Assembly: GCF_030814835.1 (NCBI RefSeq)
Contig: NZ_JAUSVS010000007.1
Location: 1 to 64,000, forward strand
Direction of reading: 5' to 3'
Source of the DNA: Caulobacter ginsengisoli
GTDB taxonomy: Bacteria > Pseudomonadota > Alphaproteobacteria > Caulobacterales > Caulobacteraceae
DNA length: 64,000 nucleotides
The translations under genes and the position numbers were made by a program. Positions 57,384-64,000 of this stretch are shown here, piece by piece. The notes below the pieces were generated by a model that had not been told where the DNA came from, did no database searches, and worked only from the letters and a program-made list of their open reading frames with translations. The stretch's first letter is position 1, and the number at the start of each line of letters is the position of its first letter.

Positions 57384-57539
57384 GCGATGACTCCCCCGTA
57401 CGGCAGCGCCGAGGACAACTCCCCCGGCAAGTCCTCTGCTCAACCCAAAATGCGCAATTTCAGGGAGGGTTCCCCGGGGTATGCTGTTTTTTTGCTAACC
57501 TTGCGGGGTCGTCCCTCGCCGACCACAGGATTGTTCGCC

Positions 57540-58208
57540 TTGCATATCGACGACGCCCTGCGCGCCCGCCGCTCGATCCGCGCCTTCCGGCCCGACCCGG
57601 TGCCGCTCGAGCTGGTGCGCGAAATCCTCCAGGCCGCCACCCTCTCGCCCTCGGGCACCAACATCCAGCCCTGGAAGGTGCATGTGGCGGCCGGCGCGGT
57701 GCGGGCCCGGCTCGAAGCCGAGGTCCTGGCCCACCGCGAGAGCGACCCCGAGGACAAGGCCGCCGAGTTCCCGCGCAGCTCCAAGCGCAAGGAGCCCTAC
57801 ACCACCCGCATGCGGACCCTGGGCAAGGCGATGTACGGCCTCTTGGAAATCCCCAAGGGCGACCAGGCGGCGAACTGGCGCCAGTGGGGCCGCAACTACC
57901 AGTTCTTCGATGCGCCGGTGGGCCTGATCTTCACCATCGACAAGGACCTGGACGCCATGAGCTTCGTCGACCTGGGCATCTTCGCCCAGTCGCTGATGCT
58001 GGCCGCGGCGGCGCGGGGCCTGGGCACCTGCGCCCAGGGCGCCTGGAACAACTACTGGACCGTCACCCGCCGGGTGCTGAGCATCCCCGAGGACGAATAC
58101 ATCGTGTTCGGCATGTCGCTGGGCTATGCCGACGAGACCGCGCCGGTGAACAGCCTGGTGGCCGAGCGCGAGCCGGTGGACAGCTTCGCCAGCTTCCACG
58201 GCTTCTAG
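57540..58208 (+). CDS. Nitroreductase family FMN protein
   Basis: A 222-residue protein starting at TTG (57540, or the TTG three codons earlier). The family signature begins DDALRARRSIRAFRPDPVP, with the Arg-Arg-Ser-Ile-Arg phosphate-binding stretch, and continues with LQAATLSPSGTNIQPWKVHV. The central part has SFVDLGIFAQSLMLAAAARG and LGTCAQGAWNNY. It probably reduces nitro or quinone compounds with NAD(P)H; the substrate is unknown. Its end overlaps the convergent exported protein gene by 4 bases. A poly-T run lies about 45 bases upstream in the promoter region. Confidence 0.93.
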   Translation: MHIDDALRARRSIRAFRPDPVPLELVREILQAATLSPSGTNIQPWKVHVAAGAVRARLEAEVLAHRESDPEDKAAEFPRSSKRKEPYTTRMRTLGKAMYGLLEIPKGDQAANWRQWGRNYQFFDAPVGLIFTIDKDLDAMSFVDLGIFAQSLMLAAAARGLGTCAQGAWNNYWTVTRRVLSIPEDEYIVFGMSLGYADETAPVNSLVAEREPVDSFASFHGF

Positions 58209-58714
58209 GGCTTGGCCGCCGTCGGGTTGTCGGGGAGGCGGGGGGCGGCGGTCCAGGTTGAGGCCTTTTCGTTCCAGCAGGCGACACCGGCAAAGCTGCG
58301 CTCGTCCTGCGGCGTGAACACGATGTGCTCGGCATAGCCCCGGCAGATCAGATCGCCATTGCGGAACAGTCCCACGTCCGGCGTCACCTCGCCCCGGATG
58401 CGGGTGCGGAAATTGCGCCAGCCGACCGGCGTGCCGCCCGGGGTCAGCCACAGGGCGGTGGCGGCGGCCTCGTCATGCCGCTCGCGGTCGGTGGCCGGCA
58501 GCTTGCGGCCCAGCTGGACCTCGGCGAACACTCCCAGCGCGCGGCCGAGCGCCCGCTGAGTGCTGCGCACCTGGCCGCCGGTCTCAAGCTTGGGCCCGAC
58601 CACCCCGCTGAAGGTTCCGGAGATGAAGAGTTCAACCGGCTGAGCGGCGATGGTCGCGCCACCCGCCAGAAATACGGTCAGACCGATTGCGGCTGACAGG
58701 GCGATGCGGTTCAT
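58205..58714 (-). CDS. Exported protein, possible surface-antigen-like domain
   Basis: A 169-residue protein from MNRIALSAAIGLTVFLAGGA, a signal peptide ending AAQ. The C-terminal half (NFRTRIRGEVTPDVGLFRNG, CRGYAEHIVFTPQD, FAGVACWNEKASTW) has a strand pattern with two cysteines, reminiscent of the RT0821/17-kDa surface antigen C-terminal domain, but the match is weak. The N-terminal half is an alpha-helical region (TQRALGRALGVFAEVQLGRK). Much of the longer frame upstream is a shadow of the SDR gene. Function unknown. Confidence 0.7.
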   Translation of the reverse strand: MNRIALSAAIGLTVFLAGGATIAAQPVELFISGTFSGVVGPKLETGGQVRSTQRALGRALGVFAEVQLGRKLPATDRERHDEAAATALWLTPGGTPVGWRNFRTRIRGEVTPDVGLFRNGDLICRGYAEHIVFTPQDERSFAGVACWNEKASTWTAAPRLPDNPTAAKP

Positions 58715-58888
58715 GGCGAAGGTTCCATGGTCTGGCCAGATTGGGCCGCCAATACAACGCGCCAGATCGCCATAAGCCTTGATCTGGCTCATGTCGGCGG
58801 CCGGCGGCTTGCGGCAAACCATGGCGTCCGGACGGGTTGAGGCTCCAGGCTGCCCGCCACGCGGCTCGTCCGGGCCAGGAGAAGCGGA

Positions 58889-59647
58889 ATGAACCGACTG
58901 CAAGGCAAGGTCGCCATCATCACCGGCGCGGCCCTGGGGCTGGGCAAGGCCACCGCCATCCGCATGGCGCAGGAGGGGGCGAAGGTGGCCCTGCTCGACG
59001 TGCTGGACGAGGCCGGCGAGGCGCTGGCCAGGGAGATCGGCGATCAGGCCCGCTACTGGCGCTGCGATGTGACCAGCGAGGCGGACGTCCACCGGGTCAT
59101 CGACGAGGCCGCCGCCCATTTCGGCCGGCTGGACATCATGGTCAACAACGCCGGCGTCTCGGGCGCCAGCAGGCCCACCCACCAGATCACCGAGGCCGAG
59201 TGGGACTTCGTGCAGGCGGTCAACGTCAAGGGCGTGTTCTTCTGCACCAAGCACGCCATCCCCCACCTGAAGGCGGCCGGGGCCGGCAGCATCATCAACC
59301 TGTCCTCGATCTACGGCCTGATCGGCGCCGCCGACGCCCCGCCCTATCACGCCTCGAAAGGGGCGGTGCGGCTGATGAGCAAGACCGACGCCCTGATCTA
59401 CGCGCCGGACAGGATCCGGGTGAACTCGATCCATCCCGGCTTCATCTGGACCCCGATGGTCGAGCATTTCACCGAACAGTCCGAGGACGTCGAGGCCACC
59501 CGGGCGGCGGTGGCCGCCCTGCATCCGCTGGGCCATATCGGCGAGGCGGACGACATCGCCTGGGCGGCGGTCTATCTGGCCAGCGACGAGGCCAAGTTCG
59601 TCACCGGCAGCGAGCTGGTGGTCGACGGCGGCTATACGGCCCGCTGA
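58889..59647 (+). CDS. Short-chain dehydrogenase/reductase
   Basis: A 252-residue classical SDR. Motifs are IITGAALGLGKATAIRMA (cofactor loop), CDVTSEADV, MVNNAGVSG, and the catalytic triad Ser in INLSSIYGLIGA with Tyr and Lys in YHASKGAVRLM. It ends with the typical VTGSELVVDGGYTAR. The Asp at the end of strand 2 (LLDVLD) suggests NAD preference. The substrate is unknown. It runs convergent to the Usp gene, with a strong terminator hairpin between. Confidence 0.95.
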   Translation: MNRLQGKVAIITGAALGLGKATAIRMAQEGAKVALLDVLDEAGEALAREIGDQARYWRCDVTSEADVHRVIDEAAAHFGRLDIMVNNAGVSGASRPTHQITEAEWDFVQAVNVKGVFFCTKHAIPHLKAAGAGSIINLSSIYGLIGAADAPPYHASKGAVRLMSKTDALIYAPDRIRVNSIHPGFIWTPMVEHFTEQSEDVEATRAAVAALHPLGHIGEADDIAWAAVYLASDEAKFVTGSELVVDGGYTAR

Positions 59648-59655
59648 ACTGCGCC

Positions 59656-59682
59656 ACTCCCTCCCCTTTATGGGGAGGGAGT
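59656..59682. terminator. Bidirectional terminator hairpin
   Basis: ACTCCCTCCCC at 59656-59666 pairs perfectly with GGGGAGGGAGT at 59672-59682 around a 5-base loop TTTAT, an 11-bp stem. It lies between the convergent SDR and Usp genes. There is no U-tract, but the symmetrical stem suits transcripts from both sides. Confidence 0.7.
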
Positions 59683-59713
59683 CGTGTCGCGCGAACCTTG
59701 ACCGGGAACCGCT

Positions 59714-60574
59714 CTAGTGCGCGATCAGCAGGTCGCAGCCCTGTTCCTGGCGCAGCAGGCTCTGGGTCACCCCGCCCAGGAAGGTCTCGCGCAGCCGCGA
59801 GTGACCATAGGCGCCGCTGACCAGCAGGCTGACCGAAAGCTCGCGCGAGAGGGTGATCAGGTCCTCGGCGGCATGGCGGCTTTGGCGGCGCCAGACGCTG
59901 ACCTCGTGGACGCCGCTGCGGCGCAGATGGGCCGCCAGGCGGTCGGCGTCGGGGCGGTCGGATTCGAGTTCCTCCCCCTCCACCGACTGGGCGACGATGA
60001 CCCGGGAGGCCAGGGTCAGCAGCGGCAGGGCGGCCTTCACCGCCCGGCCGGCCTCCAGCGAGCCGTTCCAGGCGACGATGGCCGCGCCGGTGTCGGCCGC
60101 GCAGCCCTGGCGGGCGATCAGCACCGGGGCTCTCGCCTCCATCAGGGCCTCGCCCAGCAGGCCGGTCCAGGGCCCCTCGCCCCGCACCGCCGACTGGCCG
60201 ATGACGGTCAGGTCGGCCAGGGGGCATTCCTGGCTGAGCGATTGCCAGGGCAGCACGGCGGCCTGCGCCATCTGCACCCGCCCGCCCGTCTCGCCGACGC
60301 CGAACTCCAGGCCCTTGGCGACCGCCATGGTCCGCACGTGAATTTCCGTCGCCGCCACGAACTCCGCCTGGGTGCGAACCATGACCTCGGCCAGTTCGCC
60401 GGCGATGATGGCGCCGCCGAAGTCGCCGGCCCAGGCCGAGGCGGCGACATAGGGGGCGGCGGGCAGCACCCGCAGCAGGGCGCCATGGCGGGCGGCCAGC
60501 GCCCCGCCCAGCTCGATGGCGCGCTGGTCGTCCGCCGAACCGGACACCACAGTCAACAGGCTTGCATAGGTCAT
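59714..60574 (-). CDS. Tandem universal stress protein (UspA family)
   Basis: A 286-residue protein with two Usp domains. Each opens with a strand-helix unit (YASLLTVVSGSADDQRAIEL and GAAIVAWNGSLEAGRAVKAA). The second ends with the nucleotide-binding pattern VSGAYGHSRLRETFLGGVTQ. The first domain lacks a clear G-x-x-G-x9-G-S. The ATG is at 60574; the longer frame adds unrelated sequence. Tandem Usp proteins act in stress survival and may bind ATP. It is divergent from the membrane hydrolase gene. Confidence 0.92.
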   Translation of the reverse strand: MTYASLLTVVSGSADDQRAIELGGALAARHGALLRVLPAAPYVAASAWAGDFGGAIIAGELAEVMVRTQAEFVAATEIHVRTMAVAKGLEFGVGETGGRVQMAQAAVLPWQSLSQECPLADLTVIGQSAVRGEGPWTGLLGEALMEARAPVLIARQGCAADTGAAIVAWNGSLEAGRAVKAALPLLTLASRVIVAQSVEGEELESDRPDADRLAAHLRRSGVHEVSVWRRQSRHAAEDLITLSRELSVSLLVSGAYGHSRLRETFLGGVTQSLLRQEQGCDLLIAH

Positions 60575-60722
60575 GGTCGGGCTCCCCGGAGGTCTGGCCC
60601 CATTCTGGGGACGCCGGCCCCGGCTGCCTTGATCTCGGTCAACGGCCGCGCTTGCCCCTCGCCCGCGGCTGCGGGACAGTGGATCGTCGCGGCCGCGGAG
60701 CCGCGCGAGCGGGGGCAAGGCG

Positions 60723-62411
60723 ATGAAACGCGGTTGGCTGTTCTTACTGGGCCTGCTCCTGGTGTTCGGCGGCGGCTTCCTGGCCGGCCGGGTGCAGACC
60801 GCCGATGGGATCACCGTCACCGACGTGGCCGTGCCGGGCGCCGACGGGGTGACCTTGAGGGCCCTGCTCTATGTTCCGAAGGGCGCCACCGCCAAGACCC
60901 CCGCCCCGGGCGTCCTGGCCGTGCACGGCTACATCAACAGCCGCGAAACCCAGGACGGTTTCGCCATCGAGTTCGCCCGGCGCGGCTATGTGGTGCTGGC
61001 CCTGGACCAGACCGGCCACGGGGCCAGCGGCGGGGCGGCGTTCAGCCAGGGGTTCGGCGGGCCGGCGGGGCTGGCCTACCTGCGGTCCCTGCCCATGGTC
61101 GACAAGGCCAATATCGGGCTGGAGGGCCATAGCATGGGCGGCTGGACGGTGCTGGCCGCCGCCGCCGTCATGCCGCGCGACTACCGTTCCGTGGTGCTGG
61201 AGGGCTCCTCGACCGGCAAGCCCTTCGCCGCCGAGGGTACGGCCTTCTGGCCGCGCAATCTGGCCCTGGTCTACAGCCGCTATGACGAGTTCGCCCCCCT
61301 GATGTGGGGCGTCCCCCGGGCCGCCGATGTGGGAAGCGGCGACAAGCTCAGGGCGGTGTTCGGAACGCCCGGCCCGGTGGTGGCGGACAAGCTCTACGGC
61401 GACGTCGAGCTGGGCACGGCCCGCATCCTCTGGCAGCCGGCGACCACCCATCCGGGCGACCATATCTCGCGGGAAGCCATCGGCCGGGCGACCGACTGGT
61501 TCGCCCAGACCCTGGAGGGCGGCACGCCCCGCCCGGCCGGCGACCAGATCTGGATGTGGAAGGAGCTGGGCACGGCCCTGGCGCTGGGCGGCTTCGTCAC
61601 CCTGATGCTGGGCGCCTTCGAGCTGCTGCTGGCCCTGCCCGTCTTCGCGGGCCTGCGTCATGCCGGCCAGGCGATCGTCCAGGAGCGCGACAGCCGGTGG
61701 CGGTTGAACGCGGCCTTGACCGCCCTCATCCCGGCCGTGACCTACCTGCCGCTGTTCCTGGTTGGGGCGCTGGCGGGATTCAACACCGTGGCGCCGCAAT
61801 GGATCACCAACCAACTTTTGGTCTGGGCCCTGGGCAACGCCGCGATCACCCTGCTGCTGGGCCTGGTCCTCAAGGGCGACAAGCCCCGCTTCGACACCCG
61901 CTGGCCCGCCTCCATCGCCATCGCCGCGTTGAGCGTCGCCGTTGGCTACGCCGCCCTGCTGGCCAGCGAAAAGCTGTTCCTCACCGACTTCCGCTTCTGG
62001 GTCCTGGCCGTGCGGCCAATGACCGGCGACCAATGGAAGTCCTTCGCCGTCTACGTCCTGCCCTTCACCGCCTTCTTCCTGGTGACGCTGCGGGCCTTCT
62101 GCGCCCGCCTGCCCGTCCAGGGCGACAGCTGGCTGCAAAGCTACGGCTGGGCCAAATGGGCGATGGGCGGCGGGTTCGCCCTGTTCCTGTTGATCGCTTA
62201 CGGCGGCCTCTTCCTGACCGGCGCCCTGCCACCGCTCTTCGATCCCCTGGCCAGCATCATCGCCATCCAGTTCTGGCCGCTGCTGGCCACCGTCGGCGTG
62301 GTGGCGATGTTCACCTGGCGGCGGACCAACAGCTACGTCCCCGGCGCCATCCTCTGCGGGCTGGCGGTGACCTGGTACATCGTGGCGGGGACGGCGACGC
62401 ATATCGTCTAG
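60723..62411 (+). CDS. Membrane-bound alpha/beta hydrolase fused to a multi-helix domain
   Basis: A 562-residue protein. An N-terminal helix (WLFLLGLLLVFGGGFLAG) anchors it. The hydrolase domain (residues 30-260) has LAVHGYINSRETQDGFAIEF, LDQTGHGASGG and LEGHSMGGWTVLAAA (nucleophile Ser), with the base His probably in HPGDHISREA. From about residue 285 the C-terminal half has about seven further membrane helices (GGFVTLMLGAFELLLAL, IAALSVAVGYAALL and others). The enzyme probably faces the periplasm. The family is reported as a hydrolase of unknown substrate. The 34-bp-ended element follows it. Confidence 0.85.
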   Translation: MKRGWLFLLGLLLVFGGGFLAGRVQTADGITVTDVAVPGADGVTLRALLYVPKGATAKTPAPGVLAVHGYINSRETQDGFAIEFARRGYVVLALDQTGHGASGGAAFSQGFGGPAGLAYLRSLPMVDKANIGLEGHSMGGWTVLAAAAVMPRDYRSVVLEGSSTGKPFAAEGTAFWPRNLALVYSRYDEFAPLMWGVPRAADVGSGDKLRAVFGTPGPVVADKLYGDVELGTARILWQPATTHPGDHISREAIGRATDWFAQTLEGGTPRPAGDQIWMWKELGTALALGGFVTLMLGAFELLLALPVFAGLRHAGQAIVQERDSRWRLNAALTALIPAVTYLPLFLVGALAGFNTVAPQWITNQLLVWALGNAAITLLLGLVLKGDKPRFDTRWPASIAIAALSVAVGYAALLASEKLFLTDFRFWVLAVRPMTGDQWKSFAVYVLPFTAFFLVTLRAFCARLPVQGDSWLQSYGWAKWAMGGGFALFLLIAYGGLFLTGALPPLFDPLASIIAIQFWPLLATVGVVAMFTWRRTNSYVPGAILCGLAVTWYIVAGTATHIV

Positions 62412-62427
62412 GCGCGGCCGTCCCCTT

Positions 62428-62533
62428 CCCCGTGTCCCCAGCGAAAGCTGGGGCCCATGAGCGAGAATCCACCCGCTCAGCCTTTGCAGTCCGTCCGCCC
62501 TCATGGGCCCCAGCTTTCGCTGGGGACACGGGG
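62428..62533. repeat. 106-bp element with perfect 34-bp inverted ends
   Basis: CCCCGTGTCCCCAGCGAAAG plus CTGGGGCCCATGAG at 62428-62461 is repeated exactly in inverse at 62500-62533. Each end folds as CCCCAGC/GCTGGGG around GAAA. The ends resemble those of the CCGCTCATC family (shared GCGAAAGC and ATGAGC). It lies between the hydrolase and PadR genes and may also act as a terminator. Confidence 0.92.
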
Positions 62534-62575
62534 TGTGGCGGGCGCCCCAGCCCACTCTTCCACAAAACCACTTGC

Positions 62576-62600
62576 TGTGCGCCACATACTGTGCGACACA
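62576..62600. promoter_or_regulatory. Two tandem TGTG-N3-CACA sites upstream of padR-like gene
   Basis: TGTGCGCCACA (62576-62586) and TGTGCGACACA (62590-62600) are small palindromes spaced 14 bases apart, about 30-50 bases before the GTG of the PadR gene. PadR regulators usually repress their own promoter through palindromic sites, so these are good candidates for autoregulation. Confidence 0.5.
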
Positions 62601-62628
62601 CACCATACGCCACACAGGTAATCACCCC

Positions 62629-62952
62629 GTGCCCACCGACGTCTTCGAGAACCTGAAACAGGAACTGCGCCGCGGCGCCCTGACTCTGGCCGTTCTCAGC
62701 CAGCTTCGGGTCGAGCGCTACGGCTACACCCTGCGGGTCGCCCTCAGCGACCTGGGCCTGGAGATCGAGGAGGGCACCCTCTACCCGCTGCTGCGCCGCC
62801 TGGAGAGCCAGGGGCTGCTGGTCAGCGAGTGGCGCGAGGAAGACCGGCGCAACAAGCGCTTCTACCGGCTGTCGCCCGAGGGCGAGGCCACCCTGGACCG
62901 TCTGCTCGCCGAGTGGCGGTCGATCAACTCATCCCTGGAGCGGACGCTGTGA
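62629..62952 (+). CDS. PadR-family transcriptional regulator
   Basis: A 107-residue protein starting at GTG. It contains the PadR winged helix: FENLKQELRRGALTLAVLSQ, LGLEIEEGTLYPLLRRLESQ and LLVSEWREEDRRNKRFYRLS. No strong SD precedes the GTG. Its 3' end overlaps the next gene by 4 bases (GTGA). Pairs of a small PadR and a HAAS membrane protein are common and form an envelope-linked regulatory unit whose signal is unknown. Confidence 0.93.
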   Translation: MPTDVFENLKQELRRGALTLAVLSQLRVERYGYTLRVALSDLGLEIEEGTLYPLLRRLESQGLLVSEWREEDRRNKRFYRLSPEGEATLDRLLAEWRSINSSLERTL

Positions 62953-63965
62953 GCGACAAGACGCGCGCCCTGACGGAACGGTATCTGGCCGCCGTCAAAC
63001 CCATGCTGCCCGGCGCGCAGCAGGACGATATCCTGGCCGAGCTGCGCGAGAGCATCGAGGCCCAGATCGAGGAGCGCGAGGCCGAACTCGGCCGGCCGCT
63101 CAAGCCCGTCGAGGTCGAGGCGGTGCTCAAGACCTATGGCCACCCGATCATCGTCGCCAGCCGCTATGGCCCCCAGCGCACCCTGATCGGCCCGACCCTG
63201 TTTCCGGTCTGGTGGTTCTCGCTGCGGATCTGCCTGGCCGTGCTGACGGTGGTCTATTTCGCCGGGTTCGTGGTGCGGCTGATCGAGGACGGCGGCGGCG
63301 ATGTGCTGCATGCGGCCTCGCGGGTCTGGTTCAACTACATCTCGACGGTGTTCTTCGTGGTCGGGATCGTCACCGTGGCGGCGGCCGTCGCCCAGCGGCT
63401 CAAGCCTGGCCCCTTCGAATCCTGGTCGCTGAAGGACCTGGCCCCCATGCGGATGCGCACCGCCGGCCGGCTGGAGGTGGGCTTCGCCCTGGCCTTCGAG
63501 ATCCTGGGCCTGATTTTCTGGGCCCTGCTGCCCTTCTACTGGGAGCGGATCGTTGCGATCTTCGCCGACGGGCGCTCGCACTCGGTCGACATCTACCTGC
63601 TGCAGCCGTCCGCCATCTGGTGGCCGACCCTGTGGGCGATCATGCTGGCCATCGCCGCCCTGCAGGTCGTGGCCCGGGCCGTCCAGTTCGTCTGGCCCGA
63701 CCGGGTGGTCCGCACCAACGCCGCCAACCTGGCGCTGAACCTGGCCGGCATAGCCTTCGCCGGGGTCGCTCTCTCGGCCCTGCCGCTGTTCCAGCTGCCG
63801 CCGGACCTGCCGGAGAAGATGTTCGAGATCATGCGCATGATCAATCTGGGCATCCAGATCTCGCTCTACATCATGCTGGCGGTCAACCTGGCCAAGTCGG
63901 CGACCTACCTCTACCGCATCGGCCGCGCCCTCAGCCCAAACGGTAGCCCACGCCCGGCTCGGTGA
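62949..63965 (+). CDS. HAAS-domain multi-pass membrane protein
   Basis: A 338-residue protein starting at GTG, which overlaps the PadR stop. The first 80 residues form a HAAS (permease/PadR-associated) helical domain: RYLAAVKPMLPGAQQDDILA, ELRESIEAQIEERE and EVEAVLKTYGHPIIVASRYG. Five to six membrane helices follow (LRICLAVLTVVYFAGFVVRL, STVFFVVGIVTVAAAVAQRL, ALAFEILGLIFWALLPFYW among others). It is likely the membrane partner that controls the PadR regulator. Its end overlaps the tail of the minus-strand response regulator by 35 bases. Confidence 0.9.
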   Translation: MSDKTRALTERYLAAVKPMLPGAQQDDILAELRESIEAQIEEREAELGRPLKPVEVEAVLKTYGHPIIVASRYGPQRTLIGPTLFPVWWFSLRICLAVLTVVYFAGFVVRLIEDGGGDVLHAASRVWFNYISTVFFVVGIVTVAAAVAQRLKPGPFESWSLKDLAPMRMRTAGRLEVGFALAFEILGLIFWALLPFYWERIVAIFADGRSHSVDIYLLQPSAIWWPTLWAIMLAIAALQVVARAVQFVWPDRVVRTNAANLALNLAGIAFAGVALSALPLFQLPPDLPEKMFEIMRMINLGIQISLYIMLAVNLAKSATYLYRIGRALSPNGSPRPAR

Positions 63966-64000
63966 GGATGACGGCCGGCCTGGCCGGGTCGGCCTCCAGC
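63931..64000 (-). CDS. OmpR-family response regulator, C-terminal end (5' beyond window)
   Basis: The 22 codons visible on the minus strand read LEADPARPAVILTEPGVGYR and then L-G and stop. This is the terminal wing of an OmpR/PhoB winged helix (the L-x-x-D-P-x-x-P-x-x-I-x-T-x-x-G-x-G-Y-R pattern). TEPGVGYRL is the form usual in KdpE, but the fragment is too short to name the gene. Confidence 0.8.
   Translation of the reverse strand, partial: LEADPARPAVILTEPGVGYRLG

Noticed and set aside
55197..57539. Plus-strand extension of the nitroreductase to 1003 residues
   Set aside because: It is the shadow of the TonB receptor gene. The nitroreductase family begins at 57540 or a few codons earlier.

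Overview
The window is very GC-rich, tightly packed DNA from an alphaproteobacterium. It most likely belongs to the Caulobacteraceae (Caulobacter or Phenylobacterium). The reasons are the hemC-hemD-mitofilin-like-HemY cluster, several GCTANAWC-like -10 boxes of the kind described for the Caulobacter housekeeping sigma factor, many 4-base start/stop overlaps, and protein families common in that group (YfiR, AprI/Inh, HWE-type kinase, SIMPL-like and DCC proteins). No phage, integrase, plasmid gene, transposase gene or CRISPR array was found. The content looks chromosomal.

Layout. 0-3.4 kb: molybdenum cofactor genes moaA-moaD-moaE-moaB-moaC on the minus strand, with a MocA/MobA-like nucleotidyltransferase diverging from them. 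3.5-10.5 kb: tandem M16 peptidase, exported protein, Rossmann/DUF4166 protein and type-B carboxylesterase. 10.7-17.6 kb: membrane LytTR regulator, an MBL/SRPBCC/DCC operon, acetyl-CoA synthetase, two duplicated small exported proteins and a class-3-type lipase. 17.7-25.7 kb: MASE1 hybrid histidine kinase, VanX-like dipeptidase, esterase, 1-Cys peroxiredoxin, Rieske and YciI proteins, and gpsA. 25.7-30.6 kb: hemC, hemD, Mic60-like and HemY-like genes, a DUF6481 protein and tRNA-Thr(CGT). 30.7-38.9 kb: DUF2306/LytTR pair, tandem AprI/Inh protein, membrane winged-helix regulator, PQQ-propeller fusion, epimerase/PPIase/phosphodiester glycosidase operon and a MAPEG protein. 39-47.3 kb: enoyl-reductase-like protein, duplicated lipoproteins, SseB-like lipoprotein, orphan DNA methyltransferase, PIG-L deacetylase, PAS/HWE kinase and M1 peptidase. 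47.4-53 kb: tyrosinase, two repeat-rich exported proteins that share a domain, a Sel1-like protein and an FAD monooxygenase. 53-64 kb: a TonB receptor/YfiR/CHASE8-type hybrid kinase operon, nitroreductase, SDR, tandem Usp, membrane hydrolase, a PadR/HAAS pair and the end of an OmpR-type regulator.

Three themes stand out. (1) Intergenic spaces carry several families of short elements (60-173 bp) whose two ends are inverted copies of each other. In most families each end is itself a hairpin. One family has four 153-154 bp copies, and in one place an element of one family lies inside another. (2) Signalling genes are abundant and unusual: two membrane LytTR proteins without receiver domains, a MASE1 hybrid kinase, an HWE-type kinase coupled to a peptidase, and a TonB-receptor/YfiR operon in which a histidine kinase sits where a diguanylate cyclase would be expected. 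(3) Several genes look like recent tandem or domain duplications: the small exported pair at 15.7/16.2 kb, the lipoprotein pair at 40.3/40.9 kb, and a shared domain in the 48.9 and 50.5 kb repeat proteins.

Starts were moved from the longest possible ORF wherever a Shine-Dalgarno sequence, signal peptide, family length or start/stop overlap argued for it. All functional calls come from reading motifs. No database search was run.
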